64,000 nucleotides of DNA from Vibrio tapetis subsp. tapetis. Lineage in GTDB: Bacteria; Pseudomonadota; Gammaproteobacteria; Enterobacterales; Vibrionaceae. A model generated the notes under the pieces. That model had not been told where the DNA came from, made no database searches, and saw only the letters and a program-made list of their open reading frames with translations. The stretch covers positions 2,046,001 to 2,110,000 of the forward strand of contig NZ_LT960611.1 in NCBI RefSeq assembly GCF_900233005.1. The letters are read 5' to 3'. Made by a program: the position numbers and the translations under genes. This document shows, in pieces, positions 8,922 through 18,148 of this stretch. The stretch's first letter is position 1; each line of letters begins with the position of its first letter.

Positions 8922-10220
8922 ATGAAAAAGCATCTTTGGGATTCATTCGTTTCTGTTGTAAAGCGTGAAGTTGTTCCGGCATTAGGTTGTACCGAGCCTG
9001 TGTCGGTTGCACTGGCTACCTCAATCGCTATCGAAAAACTCGGTATCAAAGATGTCACAGATAAGATTACGATCTGTGTTTCAGTTTCTCCAAATTTGAT
9101 GAAAAATGGTATGGGTGTGGGCATTCCGGGAACAGGCATGGTTGGCCTACCTGTTGCTGCTGCTATCGGCGCGCTAGCCGGAGACCCAAGTGCAAAACTT
9201 GAGGTACTCAAAAATATCACCGCCAAAGACGTAGAAAACGCAAAAACCATGCTTGAACAAGAGCGTGTCACCGTCGGTGTTGCGGATGTTAGCCATCTTT
9301 TATACGCAAAAGTAACGGTTTTTTGTGAAGATAAAAACGTGTCCGTCACCATTGCCGACAGCCATACAGAAGTGGTGAGTATTGAAGAAAACGGCATAAC
9401 AACATTCAGAGCGCAGAGCAGCGCCAAAGACAAGTCAGTCAAAACAACCTCACCATTTGAAGAAGCCGATGCAGAAGACGTCTTCGATTTTGCTATCAAC
9501 GCACCATTGGCCGACATAGAGTTCATCGAACAAGCCTATACATTGAATAGTGCCCTTTCAGAGGAAGGGTTAACTCACGATTACGGGCTGCAAATTGGCG
9601 CAACGTTTAAACGCAATGAAGAACGCGGTTTACTCTCTGGTGGCCTGCTTACAGAAGTGCTTAAGCGCACCTCTGCCGCTTCGGATGCTCGTATGGATGG
9701 TGCAATGAAAGCCGCCATGAGTAACTCAGGCTCAGGTAACCAAGGCATTGCCGCGACCATGCCGGTGGTTGCGGTAGCGGATTTTCTTGAATCCGACAGA
9801 GAACACCTGATTCGAGCTTTAATGCTTTCTCACTTAATGGCGATATACATAAAAAGTCACCAAAATAAGCTCTCTGCTCTATGTGGTGTCACCACCGCTT
9901 CGATGGGCGCAGTTTCTGGAATGACGTGGTTACTGGGCGGAACATTCCAGCAAATCAGTGACGCCATTTGTAGCATGATCGGGGATATTTCAGGCATGAT
10001 CTGTGATGGAGCAAAAACAGGCTGCGCGATGAAAGTATCTTCGTCAGCAGGAGCAGCAGTAAAAGCTTGCTTAATGGCTCTTGATGGAATTCGTGTGACT
10101 GGTAACGAAGGTATTGTTGCCAATGACGTGGAATCTTCTATTCAGAATTTAGCCGCACTCGCAAATGGGTCAATGACACAAACAGACGTTCAAATCTTGG
10201 ATATCATGGTTAATAAATAA
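8922..10220 (+). CDS. cyuA: L-cysteine desulfidase, CyuA/YhaM family
   Basis: A 432-aa protein of the UPF0597 (YhaM) family. The start at 8922 (MKKHLWDSF) is preferred over the longer frame from 8871 because an AAAGGTAA ribosome site precedes it and the length then matches E. coli YhaM. The enzyme degrades L-cysteine to pyruvate, ammonia and hydrogen sulfide using an iron-sulfur cluster. Candidate ligand cysteines are in LGCTEP (residue 23), ALCGVTT, ICSMIG, MICDGAKTGC. Also conserved are GSGNQGIAATMPV and SSSAGAAVKAC. Divergent decR and the downstream cyuP-type transporter form a cysteine uptake and detoxification module. Confidence 0.92.
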   Translation: MKKHLWDSFVSVVKREVVPALGCTEPVSVALATSIAIEKLGIKDVTDKITICVSVSPNLMKNGMGVGIPGTGMVGLPVAAAIGALAGDPSAKLEVLKNITAKDVENAKTMLEQERVTVGVADVSHLLYAKVTVFCEDKNVSVTIADSHTEVVSIEENGITTFRAQSSAKDKSVKTTSPFEEADAEDVFDFAINAPLADIEFIEQAYTLNSALSEEGLTHDYGLQIGATFKRNEERGLLSGGLLTEVLKRTSAASDARMDGAMKAAMSNSGSGNQGIAATMPVVAVADFLESDREHLIRALMLSHLMAIYIKSHQNKLSALCGVTTASMGAVSGMTWLLGGTFQQISDAICSMIGDISGMICDGAKTGCAMKVSSSAGAAVKACLMALDGIRVTGNEGIVANDVESSIQNLAALANGSMTQTDVQILDIMVNK

Positions 10221-10292
10221 GCGTTAATTGACGATAAATGAGTATCCGATCGTCACATCCGCAAAGCTTGTAAGCCCGTCGCTTTTCATTCG

Positions 10293-10318
10293 AAATGGCT
10301 CACCTAGGTGAGCCATTT
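10293..10318 (+). terminator. Perfect 26-nt palindrome, terminator of cyuA
   Basis: A perfect inverted repeat centred on CCTAGG, with arms beginning AAATGGCTCACC and ending TTT, about 70 nt after the cyuA stop. It folds as a strong hairpin with only a minimal loop and has short A and T flanks, so it could act on either strand. Its perfect symmetry also allows it to be a protein-binding site. Confidence 0.65.
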
Positions 10319-10508
10319 TCACTTCCATGAAAGCAACAAAAATGACAACACCCACCAAAAGATTCAACAATAAATCTAAAACAAAAAAACATGCCCAATT
10401 TACGCTAATCCTTTCGAATTCGTTTTACTTGTCCCTAGTCATTTTTTCTACCCCACCTATCCATTTCTTATATCTTAACAACGTTATCATTCGCTCAACT
10501 TTCAATTA

Positions 10509-10524
10509 TGTGAAGTCGATAACA
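10509..10524 (+). promoter_or_regulatory. Candidate CRP site upstream of cyuP
   Basis: TGTGA-AGTCGA-TAACA matches nine of ten conserved positions of the CRP core TGTGA-N6-TCACA, with A/T flanks. A TTATAT element about 40 nt downstream (10562-10567) could be the -10 box, placing the site near -58. This is inference from sequence only. Confidence 0.35.
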
Positions 10525-10834
10525 CTTGTTTCACGCCTGTAACCACCAGAATAAAGCACCGTTATATGAGCAAGTTCAAATAAATTTGCACGATCAGAAC
10601 ATCTAAAAATGATTGAAATCAAGACCAAAAAAATCCCACTACAAACCACTCTAAATTTAAGGATTTTATTCTACTCAACGTACGATTCCTTAGTAAATAT
10701 TAAAAACATTTTCTACGAAAGCAAGAGTATGCTCGAAGTCAAATCAATCGAACTTGCAACAATAATTGCATTACGTTCAATTAAGATTGATAAAAACATA
10801 AAAATAAAACCCTACACCTAAATGGAAATGAATC

Positions 10835-12163
10835 ATGAGTGAAGTTATAAATGCGACACCATCGAGTAAAAATGCCAACCAGCCGTTGCATGTAAAAGCA
10901 AACATGTCGGAGAGTGAATGGAAAAAAGCCATCAAGTTCGACAGCGTTGATCTCGGTTGGATCGTAATGAGCATCGGTATGGCCATTGGTGCTGGTATTG
11001 TCTTCTTACCAGTACAAGTGGGCGTAATGGGCCTTTGGGTGTTTTTGCTTTCTTCTATTATTGGCTACCCAGCCATGTACCTTTTCCAAAAACTGTTCAT
11101 CAACACATTAGCCGAATCGAAAAAATGTACTGATTACCCAGGTGTAATCACCGGTTACCTTGGTAAAAACTGGGGCGTAGCATTAGGCGTGCTTTATTTC
11201 CTCATGCTGGTAATTTGGGTATTGGTCTACTCACTTGCCGTTACGAATGACAGTGCTTCTTACCTGCATTCATTTGGTATTACAGAAGGTCACTTAAACG
11301 ACAATGTTTTCTACGGTTTAGGGCTTATTTGTATCTTGGCCTTCATCGGTTCTAAAGGCGAAAAACTTCTGTTTAAACTTTCAGGTTTCATGGCGGTAAC
11401 GGTACTTACGCTCGTGGCTATCATGGGGGTACTATTGATTGCCCGCTGGGATATGAATAACGTCCCAGAAATTGGCCAATTTGGCTCCATGCTAAAAGAT
11501 GCGATTATCACTCTCCCCTTCACCCTAACCTCTATTCTGTTTATTCAGTCTTTGAGCCCAATGGTGATCTCTTACCGCTCTCACGAGAAATCAATTGAAG
11601 TCGCTCGCTACAAAGCCTCTCGTGCCATGAAGATTGCTTTCTCGATCTTGTTCGTTATCGTGTTCTTCTTTGCAGTCTCGTTTACTTTTGCTATCAGCCA
11701 AGAGCAAGCCGCTGAAGCGATGAACAAAAACATCTCTGCATTGGCTATTATTGCTCATTACTTCCCAGGCAGCTGGGCGACAGTCGCTGGTATCATTATT
11801 AATATCTTTGCTGTTGTGACCTCTTTCTTTGGTGTGTTCCTTGCGTTCCAAGAAGCGTGTAAAGGCCTAGCCATGAACGTTCTGATGCGTAAGTTTGATG
11901 AGTCTCAAATCAATAAAGCACTAGTGAACAAGCTGGTAACGGTGTTCATCATCTTACTGGCATGGTCTGCGATTGCATTAAACGCACCTATTTTATCCTT
12001 CACTTCCGTTTGTAGCCCTATCTTTGGCATGGTTGGCTGTTTGATCCCAGCATACCTTGTGCACAAAGTGCCGCATTTACACAAATATAAGGGCATGTCG
12101 ACCAATCTCATTATTGTGACAGGCGTGCTTCTATGCATTTCTCCTTTATTAGCATTTATGTAA
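10835..12163 (+). CDS. cyuP: Cysteine/serine-type HAAAP permease, CyuP-like
   Basis: A 442-aa inner-membrane transporter with eleven or so hydrophobic segments, of the hydroxy/aromatic amino acid permease (SdaC/TdcC/YhaO) family. The first helix carries the family motif GMAIGAGIVFLPVQ, and FTLTSILFIQSLSPMVISY follows in mid-protein. Length and sequence fit E. coli YhaO (CyuP), which partners the desulfidase YhaM. The start ATG at 10835 has only a weak ribosome site (TGGAAA). Proximity to cyuA and decR suggests cysteine (or serine) uptake. In E. coli the transporter precedes the enzyme in one operon; here the order is reversed and the two are 614 bp apart. Confidence 0.88.
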   Translation: MSEVINATPSSKNANQPLHVKANMSESEWKKAIKFDSVDLGWIVMSIGMAIGAGIVFLPVQVGVMGLWVFLLSSIIGYPAMYLFQKLFINTLAESKKCTDYPGVITGYLGKNWGVALGVLYFLMLVIWVLVYSLAVTNDSASYLHSFGITEGHLNDNVFYGLGLICILAFIGSKGEKLLFKLSGFMAVTVLTLVAIMGVLLIARWDMNNVPEIGQFGSMLKDAIITLPFTLTSILFIQSLSPMVISYRSHEKSIEVARYKASRAMKIAFSILFVIVFFFAVSFTFAISQEQAAEAMNKNISALAIIAHYFPGSWATVAGIIINIFAVVTSFFGVFLAFQEACKGLAMNVLMRKFDESQINKALVNKLVTVFIILLAWSAIALNAPILSFTSVCSPIFGMVGCLIPAYLVHKVPHLHKYKGMSTNLIIVTGVLLCISPLLAFM

Positions 12164-12182
12164 TTTAAACAAAAACTTATTC

Positions 12183-12209
12183 AAACGGCTCGTAATGAGC
12201 CGTTTTTTT
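12183..12209 (+). terminator. Intrinsic terminator of cyuP
   Basis: AAACGGCTC, loop GTAAT, GAGCCGTTT, then a run of T: a textbook hairpin 20 nt after the transporter stop. Confidence 0.92.
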
Positions 12210-12364
12210 CTACCTAGAAAGTGCTATTGAGCAATCTCACAGTAATAACAATTCATCTACATTTTCATTTCATAAAATCCCGGCATCACTACAATCTAAT
12301 TGAGGCTTTTCTTATGTTCACTTCATTTATATGACGGTGATTTCATTCTGTACAGGGACATACT

Positions 12365-15300
12365 ATGAAACAAAAACAGTTGGTGATAGCGCTAGGCTTA
12401 ACCTCCTCACTCGGCTTAGTCGGATGTGGCGGAGGCAGTGACGGCGATAGTGATAACAATGCAGCAGCAACCAAAACTTACAGCGTAAAAGCCATTGATG
12501 GTTATTTAAATGGCGCATTAGTTTGGTTGGATGTAAATGGAGACTTTCAAAATAATCCAGGCGAACCCACTGCAACCTCCACAGCCGGAGGGAATGCGAG
12601 CCTAGATGTAACGGGTATTGATAACCCAGAGCAATATTCCGTCATCGTTCGTGCCATCAAAGGTAAGACGATTGATGAAGATACAAATAAAGTCGTCGCG
12701 GCTGATTATGTAATGTCGGCACCAGCGGGCCAAACTCATGTAACTCCTCTTTCAACGCTGGTACATGTCGAACTAAAACGTGATACATCCACCAAGACGG
12801 ATGCCGAAAAACAAGCAGATGCAGAGAAAAAAATTGCTGACCAGCTTGGCATTCCAGAAGATGATGTTCTGGGTGATTACATTGCAGATGACAAAGATGA
12901 AGCCGCGGTTGGTGCCAAAGCCCTCGTGACTTCTGGAACATTGCCAACGACCGCAGAAGAACTTAAAGATCAGTCAGATACAACTGATGATGGGGCTGGC
13001 GGTGATGCCGATACGTTACTATCGGACGCAGACACCATTAATACACTCATTAAAACAACCATTGCGACTAAAAAGTCAGAAGCAGGCGAAGGTGGCACAG
13101 CGGATTTATCAGCAATCATTGTCAGCCAAGATGGATCGGTTGATGAAGATACAGATAACGACGGAGTCGCGGATAAAGACGAAGATGAAGGTTTTGTTGG
13201 TAACTCGAACGAATGGTTCGATTTCGACAAAGATGGCACAGGTGATAATGAAGACACAGATGATGATGGTGATGGCACGTTAGACGAAGACGACGCCATG
13301 CCATATGACAAAGGCGAAACTAAAGACACAGACAACGACGGCATTGGTGATAACGCCGATACCGATGATGACAATGACACCCATAAAGATGATGCTGATG
13401 CCTTCCCAACCGATGGTAAAGAATGGCTTGATACCGATGGGGACAAAATCGGTAACAATGCTGATACCGACGATGACGGCGATGATGTTATCGATGGTGA
13501 TGACGCCTTCCCTCTAGATAAAGATGAATCTGTCGATACCGATGGCGATAAAGTCGGTAACAATGCCGATACCGATGATGACGGGGACGATGTTCTCGAT
13601 GGTGAGGATGCCTTCCCGCTAGACAAAGACGAGTCTATCGATACCGATAAAGATGGAACCGGTAATAACGCTGATACCGATGATGACGGCGATAACGTCC
13701 TCGACGGCGATGATGCATTCCCACTTGATAAAGATGAATCAGTAGACACTGATGGCGACAAAATTGGTAATAACGCTGATACCGACGATGATGGCGACGT
13801 CGTAAGCGATGACGATGATCTTGATCCTACCGATCCAGACATTGGCGCACCACAAACAGCCGCTCTCATTAGCTTCATGCAAGAAAGCACCACTTTATAC
13901 GTGGGTAACACCGACAAAGAAAACGACAAAACCACAGGGGCACTGGAAGAGTTCACCCTCGCCAACAACATAGCAACCATCACAGGGAAATATTCCATTG
14001 GTAAAGATGGAACATTAACCGCCAAAAACAGTGCACAAGCCGCGTCCAATGTCGACACAAGCTTTGATCGCTTGATCCTCACCGACAATGGATGGGAGAA
14101 ATCGAGTGAGAACTTTGAGTTGAAAATCGATGGTACTCAAGTTCAGCTATATCCTTCAGGCCAAAGCAGCCACAACTTCCAAGTTCAGGGCTCTGTTAAA
14201 GATCTCGCCAACCTCAATATCCACGATAATGCTGGTGAGTTAGAAAACATAGTCAAAGAAAGTGGTAATTACCCTGCTGGTGCAAAAGCCGCCATTGTCT
14301 CTTTGCTTACTCTTAATGAGAAATATGAACTTAAGAACGACAAAGTCTGGTTCTGGCATGGCTCTGGTAATACGGACGACGACGGCCAAAATGCAACCAC
14401 GTTAACGGAGATCATCTCAGACCAGTCTGCCGGTGAAACTCCCGTCACCACCAGCATTAAAGGCATTTCTTTAGGCCATGATATTGGGGTGGAACTCGTG
14501 ACTGGAGGTGTCGCGTACTTCTATACAATGAACTGGAATAATAGTACTGCCATGAGCGATTCAGGCTCAGGGACAACGAGCCAAGTTTCAGCTCGTGTAG
14601 GCTCCAGTACTTGGACCCAAGCGACGGTGAACAGTGAAGAAATATTAACCATTAATGTTCCTAAATCCGTTCAAGACACGTGGGGAGATAAGTACCGCGC
14701 TGGCGACACACCGATCGTTTCCGTTTATCAAAGTGCGTTGTACATAGGTAAATACATGGCAGCCAACAGCAGTGAAAGTGATAACTCCGCTCTGCTAATG
14801 AATGCCACTGCAAAAACGGCGCTATTGGGTTCTGTCGATATTCCTCTTTACAAATGTTCGAGTAAAGAACGAGAAGACAGCAACTTAACACTGGCCGACC
14901 TAGACAGTGCTATCGAATGGTGTGGATTAGCACAAGCGATTACCTCTGAAATGATCACAGGTAAGAACTTCAATCGTGTGAAAGGAAATGGCGACACTCG
15001 CGATTACACATTTAATAGCAACGGAACCGTTAAGGTGACGAAGAACAGTGACAGCAACGATACCTACACATGGAATTGGACCATAGCGGGTAACTACGTA
15101 AAACTGTACAACGTCGACGAAACCGATAATTCTCAGTGGTATTGGGCAATTACGGACATCAAAGACAACGGTTGGGCGATATTGACCTATGAAAATCACC
15201 AAACGACCGCATCAGATGATACAAACTTCGTTGCATTGTGGGCTTCCGTTGTTACGAACCAAGACATTGGCACACCAACAGCCTGTACCATTACCGAGAA

Positions 15301-16174
15301 AGAATCCGGTGCAACTTACGCTGATTTCTCTTCGGAGCTCGCTGCGTGTACCAATAAACCATCAATGACGGTAGATAAGGTCACCTCGATTTACCGCATA
15401 AGCGGCTCAAAAGAAACACGAGCTTACGTGCTTAACCCGAACGGAAACATGCTGTACTTCCGTAACGGTGTACCAAGAGAGATGACATGGGAAATGAACT
15501 CCGATGACATCATGGTTTGGAAAGAAAATGGCACTATTGTTGATTACCTACGCGTCATTAAAGACCTAGGCAGCACTTCAGATGTGGCCTTCTTTGCACC
15601 TGAAGAGAGTGAGGTTTGGGTTTCTACTCTGACCGATACCGAACCTTTTGGGAATGTACAAAACTGCAATACCGGTGATTCAGACTGGGATGACGCCAAA
15701 GATCGCCCAGTGGCTTTCACCACCTATGCGGCCTTCCAAACCTCATTTGATGGCTGTATAAATAGCAGCGTCAGAACCGCAACGTTTGTGGATAAGGAGC
15801 TACTCGATAGAACAATCACCTTCCAAACCACGGATGAGCGCCTGACGTTTAATCCAGATTATTCTGGTACGTTGAACGACATCAATGAAACCACGGGCGT
15901 GATTGAGTCTACTCATAGCTTTACGTGGAGCATTCATGATGCAGACCGCGGGATATTGAAATTCGTCCTTACTTATTCGGACGATAACAATCAAAGCCAA
16001 TCCTTGAACCAATACTTAGCCATCACAAGTTCAAACGGCATCGAATTTGCGATCAAAGGATTCTGGGATCACACCGCATGGGAAACAGAAAGTGATTACA
16101 CAACCGGCCAAGGTGAGATCTTCTCTCGCACCTATTCGCATCCGGACGCAAAATCAAAAATTGATGGCTTGTAA
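12365..16174 (+). CDS. Giant lipoprotein with thrombospondin type 3 calcium-binding repeats
   Basis: A 1269-aa protein starting MKQKQLVIALGLTSSLGLVGC, a lipoprotein signal with lipobox LVGC. Residues 40-150 form a domain with AIDGYLNGALVWLDVNGD, typical of large Vibrio and Shewanella surface lipoproteins. Residues about 260-495 are a run of Asp-rich repeats (DTDGDKxGNNADTDDDGD...DAFPLDKDES, 35 aa per unit) of the thrombospondin type 3/OmpA-like calcium-binding type. The C-terminal 770 residues are beta-rich, with repeated W and paired cysteines, and show no enzyme motif I know. A surface adhesion or matrix role is inferred. The long minus-strand frame over the repeats is a by-product of the Asp codons. 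Confidence 0.8.
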   Translation: MKQKQLVIALGLTSSLGLVGCGGGSDGDSDNNAAATKTYSVKAIDGYLNGALVWLDVNGDFQNNPGEPTATSTAGGNASLDVTGIDNPEQYSVIVRAIKGKTIDEDTNKVVAADYVMSAPAGQTHVTPLSTLVHVELKRDTSTKTDAEKQADAEKKIADQLGIPEDDVLGDYIADDKDEAAVGAKALVTSGTLPTTAEELKDQSDTTDDGAGGDADTLLSDADTINTLIKTTIATKKSEAGEGGTADLSAIIVSQDGSVDEDTDNDGVADKDEDEGFVGNSNEWFDFDKDGTGDNEDTDDDGDGTLDEDDAMPYDKGETKDTDNDGIGDNADTDDDNDTHKDDADAFPTDGKEWLDTDGDKIGNNADTDDDGDDVIDGDDAFPLDKDESVDTDGDKVGNNADTDDDGDDVLDGEDAFPLDKDESIDTDKDGTGNNADTDDDGDNVLDGDDAFPLDKDESVDTDGDKIGNNADTDDDGDVVSDDDDLDPTDPDIGAPQTAALISFMQESTTLYVGNTDKENDKTTGALEEFTLANNIATITGKYSIGKDGTLTAKNSAQAASNVDTSFDRLILTDNGWEKSSENFELKIDGTQVQLYPSGQSSHNFQVQGSVKDLANLNIHDNAGELENIVKESGNYPAGAKAAIVSLLTLNEKYELKNDKVWFWHGSGNTDDDGQNATTLTEIISDQSAGETPVTTSIKGISLGHDIGVELVTGGVAYFYTMNWNNSTAMSDSGSGTTSQVSARVGSSTWTQATVNSEEILTINVPKSVQDTWGDKYRAGDTPIVSVYQSALYIGKYMAANSSESDNSALLMNATAKTALLGSVDIPLYKCSSKEREDSNLTLADLDSAIEWCGLAQAITSEMITGKNFNRVKGNGDTRDYTFNSNGTVKVTKNSDSNDTYTWNWTIAGNYVKLYNVDETDNSQWYWAITDIKDNGWAILTYENHQTTASDDTNFVALWASVVTNQDIGTPTACTITEKESGATYADFSSELAACTNKPSMTVDKVTSIYRISGSKETRAYVLNPNGNMLYFRNGVPREMTWEMNSDDIMVWKENGTIVDYLRVIKDLGSTSDVAFFAPEESEVWVSTLTDTEPFGNVQNCNTGDSDWDDAKDRPVAFTTYAAFQTSFDGCINSSVRTATFVDKELLDRTITFQTTDERLTFNPDYSGTLNDINETTGVIESTHSFTWSIHDADRGILKFVLTYSDDNNQSQSLNQYLAITSSNGIEFAIKGFWDHTAWETESDYTTGQGEIFSRTYSHPDAKSKIDGL
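13141..13845 (+). repeat. 105-bp tandem repeats encoding Asp-rich calcium-binding units
   Basis: About six units, with the last four most alike. Unit length is 105 bp (35 codons): GATACCGATGG...GGTAAC recurs at about 13430, 13535, 13640 and 13745. Each unit encodes DTDxDxxGxNADTDDDGD followed by DAFPLDKDES. Copy number could change by recombination without breaking the frame. Confidence 0.85.
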
Positions 16175-16206
16175 TCTTTATTAAGATATCAGACCTGAAA
16201 TAAGCC

Positions 16207-16235
16207 AAAGCCAGCGAGTTCCTTCGCTGGCTTTT
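16207..16235. terminator. Bidirectional terminator between convergent genes
   Basis: AAAGCCAGCGA, loop GTTCCT, then TCGCTGGCTTT, with T-rich flanks in both directions. It sits between the giant lipoprotein stop (16174) and the ybaN stop (16243) and can serve both. Confidence 0.9.
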
Positions 16236-16242
16236 CACTTTT

Positions 16243-16623
16243 TTACTGACTTACCGTTTGCCCAGAATAAGTCTTACATTTCAAAATAAACCAGGTTTCC
16301 ATTAGTAAAATCGTTACTAGCAACATTTGAACGTGAACATTGTCCAAAACGAACAGGACAGTTAATCCAATAGACAACCATGTAATGACCAAAATTCTGG
16401 TTTTCTCTCTCACCGTTAAGCCTAAGTCAGCCCGAATTCGACTCACAACAGGGCCAAACCAACGATTCGTTTCCAGCCAATGCATAAAACGTGGAGAGGT
16501 CATGCCAAAGCAATACATCGCAAGTAAAACAAAAGGCACCGTAGGGAGCAAAGGCACAAAAATGCCGATAAATCCTAACGCTGTCGCCACCCACCCTAAT
16601 GCCATTAATAAAATTTTTTTCAT
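16243..16623 (-). CDS. ybaN: YbaN-family inner-membrane protein (DUF454)
   Basis: A 126-aa protein with three or four membrane segments. The N-terminal region GWVATALGFIGIFVPLLPTVPFVLLA and the following CFGMTSPRF..WLETNRWFGP are the DUF454 (YbaN) signature. The family is widespread in proteobacteria and its biochemical role is not known. It lies just downstream of the tad locus on the same strand, 80 bp from the tadG stop, and may be cotranscribed only by read-through. Confidence 0.88.
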   Translation of the reverse strand: MKKILLMALGWVATALGFIGIFVPLLPTVPFVLLAMYCFGMTSPRFMHWLETNRWFGPVVSRIRADLGLTVREKTRILVITWLSIGLTVLFVLDNVHVQMLLVTILLMETWFILKCKTYSGQTVSQ

Positions 16624-16702
16624 TTAAAAACCTTTCTACAAGCCAATTTACACGTTACGAATGACGCAACATTGAGTTATTGTTCTCAACTAGTGATATT
16701 AC

Positions 16703-18148
16703 CTACAAGTAACGCACTTGATACTGACGAATCGCCAAGCGAGCAAAAAACATCCTTAGTGCGCCTAAGTCGTCTCCTTTTACGTAATTAAAAGTCCCTC
16801 CGGTCAGTGCCGCACATTGCCGATAGGCTTGCAGTTCGTCTCGCTTAACACCTTGGTCAAAAATCACTGCATCCATCTTGATGCCTTGTTTATGCAACGA
16901 ACGACACATAGTACTAAGTAAAGTAACAAAACGCTTTTTTGTCACACCTTTATTATTCGCACCATCGGTAAACATGATGACACGACGTTTGGGCGCTTTT
17001 AGTGCTTGATTAACTTTAGGCCAAATTGTAGAGCGCCATTTTGGGTCCAGTAAACGCCAAGCCCAGATTACGCCTTCATCGCCGCCAGTTACGTGAGTCG
17101 GGTAATAATCATCAGCTCTGTCTTTGAGTGCTAAAGTGTCATCAGTTATTGGCATCAAGGCCATCGACGGGCATGAGCCATTAGAGCCTATAAACTCCCC
17201 AAGTTTCGGCCCTTTTTGAATAAACGGCAGCATATGATCGGGTGTGAAGCCTGAGTTCAAGTCAATCAAGAACTGGCGTAAATCGTTGTTAAACGGAGAA
17301 CCAGGGTAATTAATCACCAATTCAAAACCCTGCCTCGCCGAATTCGGTACGCGCAATATATCGTTAGGATTATTTAGCTTGTATGGCTTACGTGCCACGC
17401 AAGCTCCGCTTCTTTTTCCCTCAACGCCTAATCGATGTAAAAAGTCGCCATCATATCCGTGCATTCTGGCCGTTGGCCTCACTCCCTCCGGTACTCTCCG
17501 AGATTGCGGAGTAATCAGTCGATCTTGAAAAGCCTTTCCTACGTTCACGTAACCAGAATAGGGAACCAAACCAATATGATGATCCTTAGATATCGCAACC
17601 TCGCCGGTTAAACTATCGATAAAATCATTTAGGATATCCGGCATAATCTCAGAAGGCTTTTTCCCCCCCCCTAACTTACTCGACATCGACGAGCTTAAAT
17701 CCAAACTTAACACGGTCTCGGTTGATGGGTATTGCCTGAGCAACTCACGACTTACTTGTGCTGAAAGCACGGGAACATCTTTAACAAACGGCTGTATTGG
17801 CAAACTCACATTCAGCCTAAGTTGCTCGGAATAACCTAAATTCGATAAGTTTATCGACACTTGCTTAGCTGTTTTCACTGCCTGATCTCGAATACCAACA
17901 GGGCTATTATTTATAATAAACGTCCGCACCAAGTATTGACCTTCCGCCTCCGTTACGGCAACGCCCTCCCGAGCGACCAGTGCCAACGCCGCGTCAACGG
18001 AATGATTAAGCCTCGTCTGCATAGTGACTAAACGAGTCGCACTGATAGACACAAAAAACATGACCATCATTAAGATCACAAACGTCACCATCAGCACCGT
18101 ACCACTGCCTTGTTGCTTCGATAACGAAGGCGTGCATTTACACTTCAT
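16703..18148 (-). CDS. tadG: Tad pilus assembly protein TadG, von Willebrand factor A domain
   Basis: A 481-aa protein with an N-terminal membrane helix preceded by QQGSGTVLM, a pseudopilin-like processing context, followed by a VWA domain. The metal-ion-dependent adhesion motif DLSSS is at residues 150-154, and MFTDGANNKG is visible later. TadG-type proteins are thought to associate with the Flp pilus base or tip. It overlaps tadF by 11 nt, so the two are probably translated together. Codons 160-162 lie in a run of eight G followed by six A, a slippage-prone tract right after the MIDAS residues. The reading frame is intact here. Confidence 0.85.
   Translation of the reverse strand: MKCKCTPSLSKQQGSGTVLMVTFVILMMVMFFVSISATRLVTMQTRLNHSVDAALALVAREGVAVTEAEGQYLVRTFIINNSPVGIRDQAVKTAKQVSINLSNLGYSEQLRLNVSLPIQPFVKDVPVLSAQVSRELLRQYPSTETVLSLDLSSSMSSKLGGGKKPSEIMPDILNDFIDSLTGEVAISKDHHIGLVPYSGYVNVGKAFQDRLITPQSRRVPEGVRPTARMHGYDGDFLHRLGVEGKRSGACVARKPYKLNNPNDILRVPNSARQGFELVINYPGSPFNNDLRQFLIDLNSGFTPDHMLPFIQKGPKLGEFIGSNGSCPSMALMPITDDTLALKDRADDYYPTHVTGGDEGVIWAWRLLDPKWRSTIWPKVNQALKAPKRRVIMFTDGANNKGVTKKRFVTLLSTMCRSLHKQGIKMDAVIFDQGVKRDELQAYRQCAALTGGTFNYVKGDDLGALRMFFARLAIRQYQVRYL

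Larger units (their letters stand above)
10221..10834. other. Long AT-rich gap between cyuA and cyuP
   Basis: These 614 bp hold a strong terminator for cyuA (10293-10318) and then mostly A/T-rich sequence with no coding signature. Two small frames (10327-10542 and 10609-10821) have low-complexity, Lys/Asn/Ile-rich translations with no ribosome site and look accidental. A CRP-like site lies at 10509-10524. The arrangement implies that the transporter has its own promoter and a leader of some 250 nt. Confidence 0.6.

Noticed and set aside
8918..9526. 202-aa frame on the minus strand inside cyuA
   Set aside because: Shadow of a highly conserved gene on the other strand; Ser/Thr/Ala-rich and without a start signal.
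10327..10821. Two small frames (71 and 70 aa) between cyuA and cyuP
   Set aside because: Lys/Asn/Ile-rich translation of AT-rich DNA, no ribosome sites, no recognisable protein features.
13141..13845. Regular repeats considered as a CRISPR array
   Set aside because: The repeats are 105 bp, in frame and inside a coding gene, with no spacer pattern and no cas genes nearby.
12970..14088. A 372-aa Ser-rich frame on the minus strand
   Set aside because: It is the antisense of the Asp-rich repeats of the giant lipoprotein: GAT/GAC codons read as ATC/GTC and TCx. Low complexity and no ribosome site.
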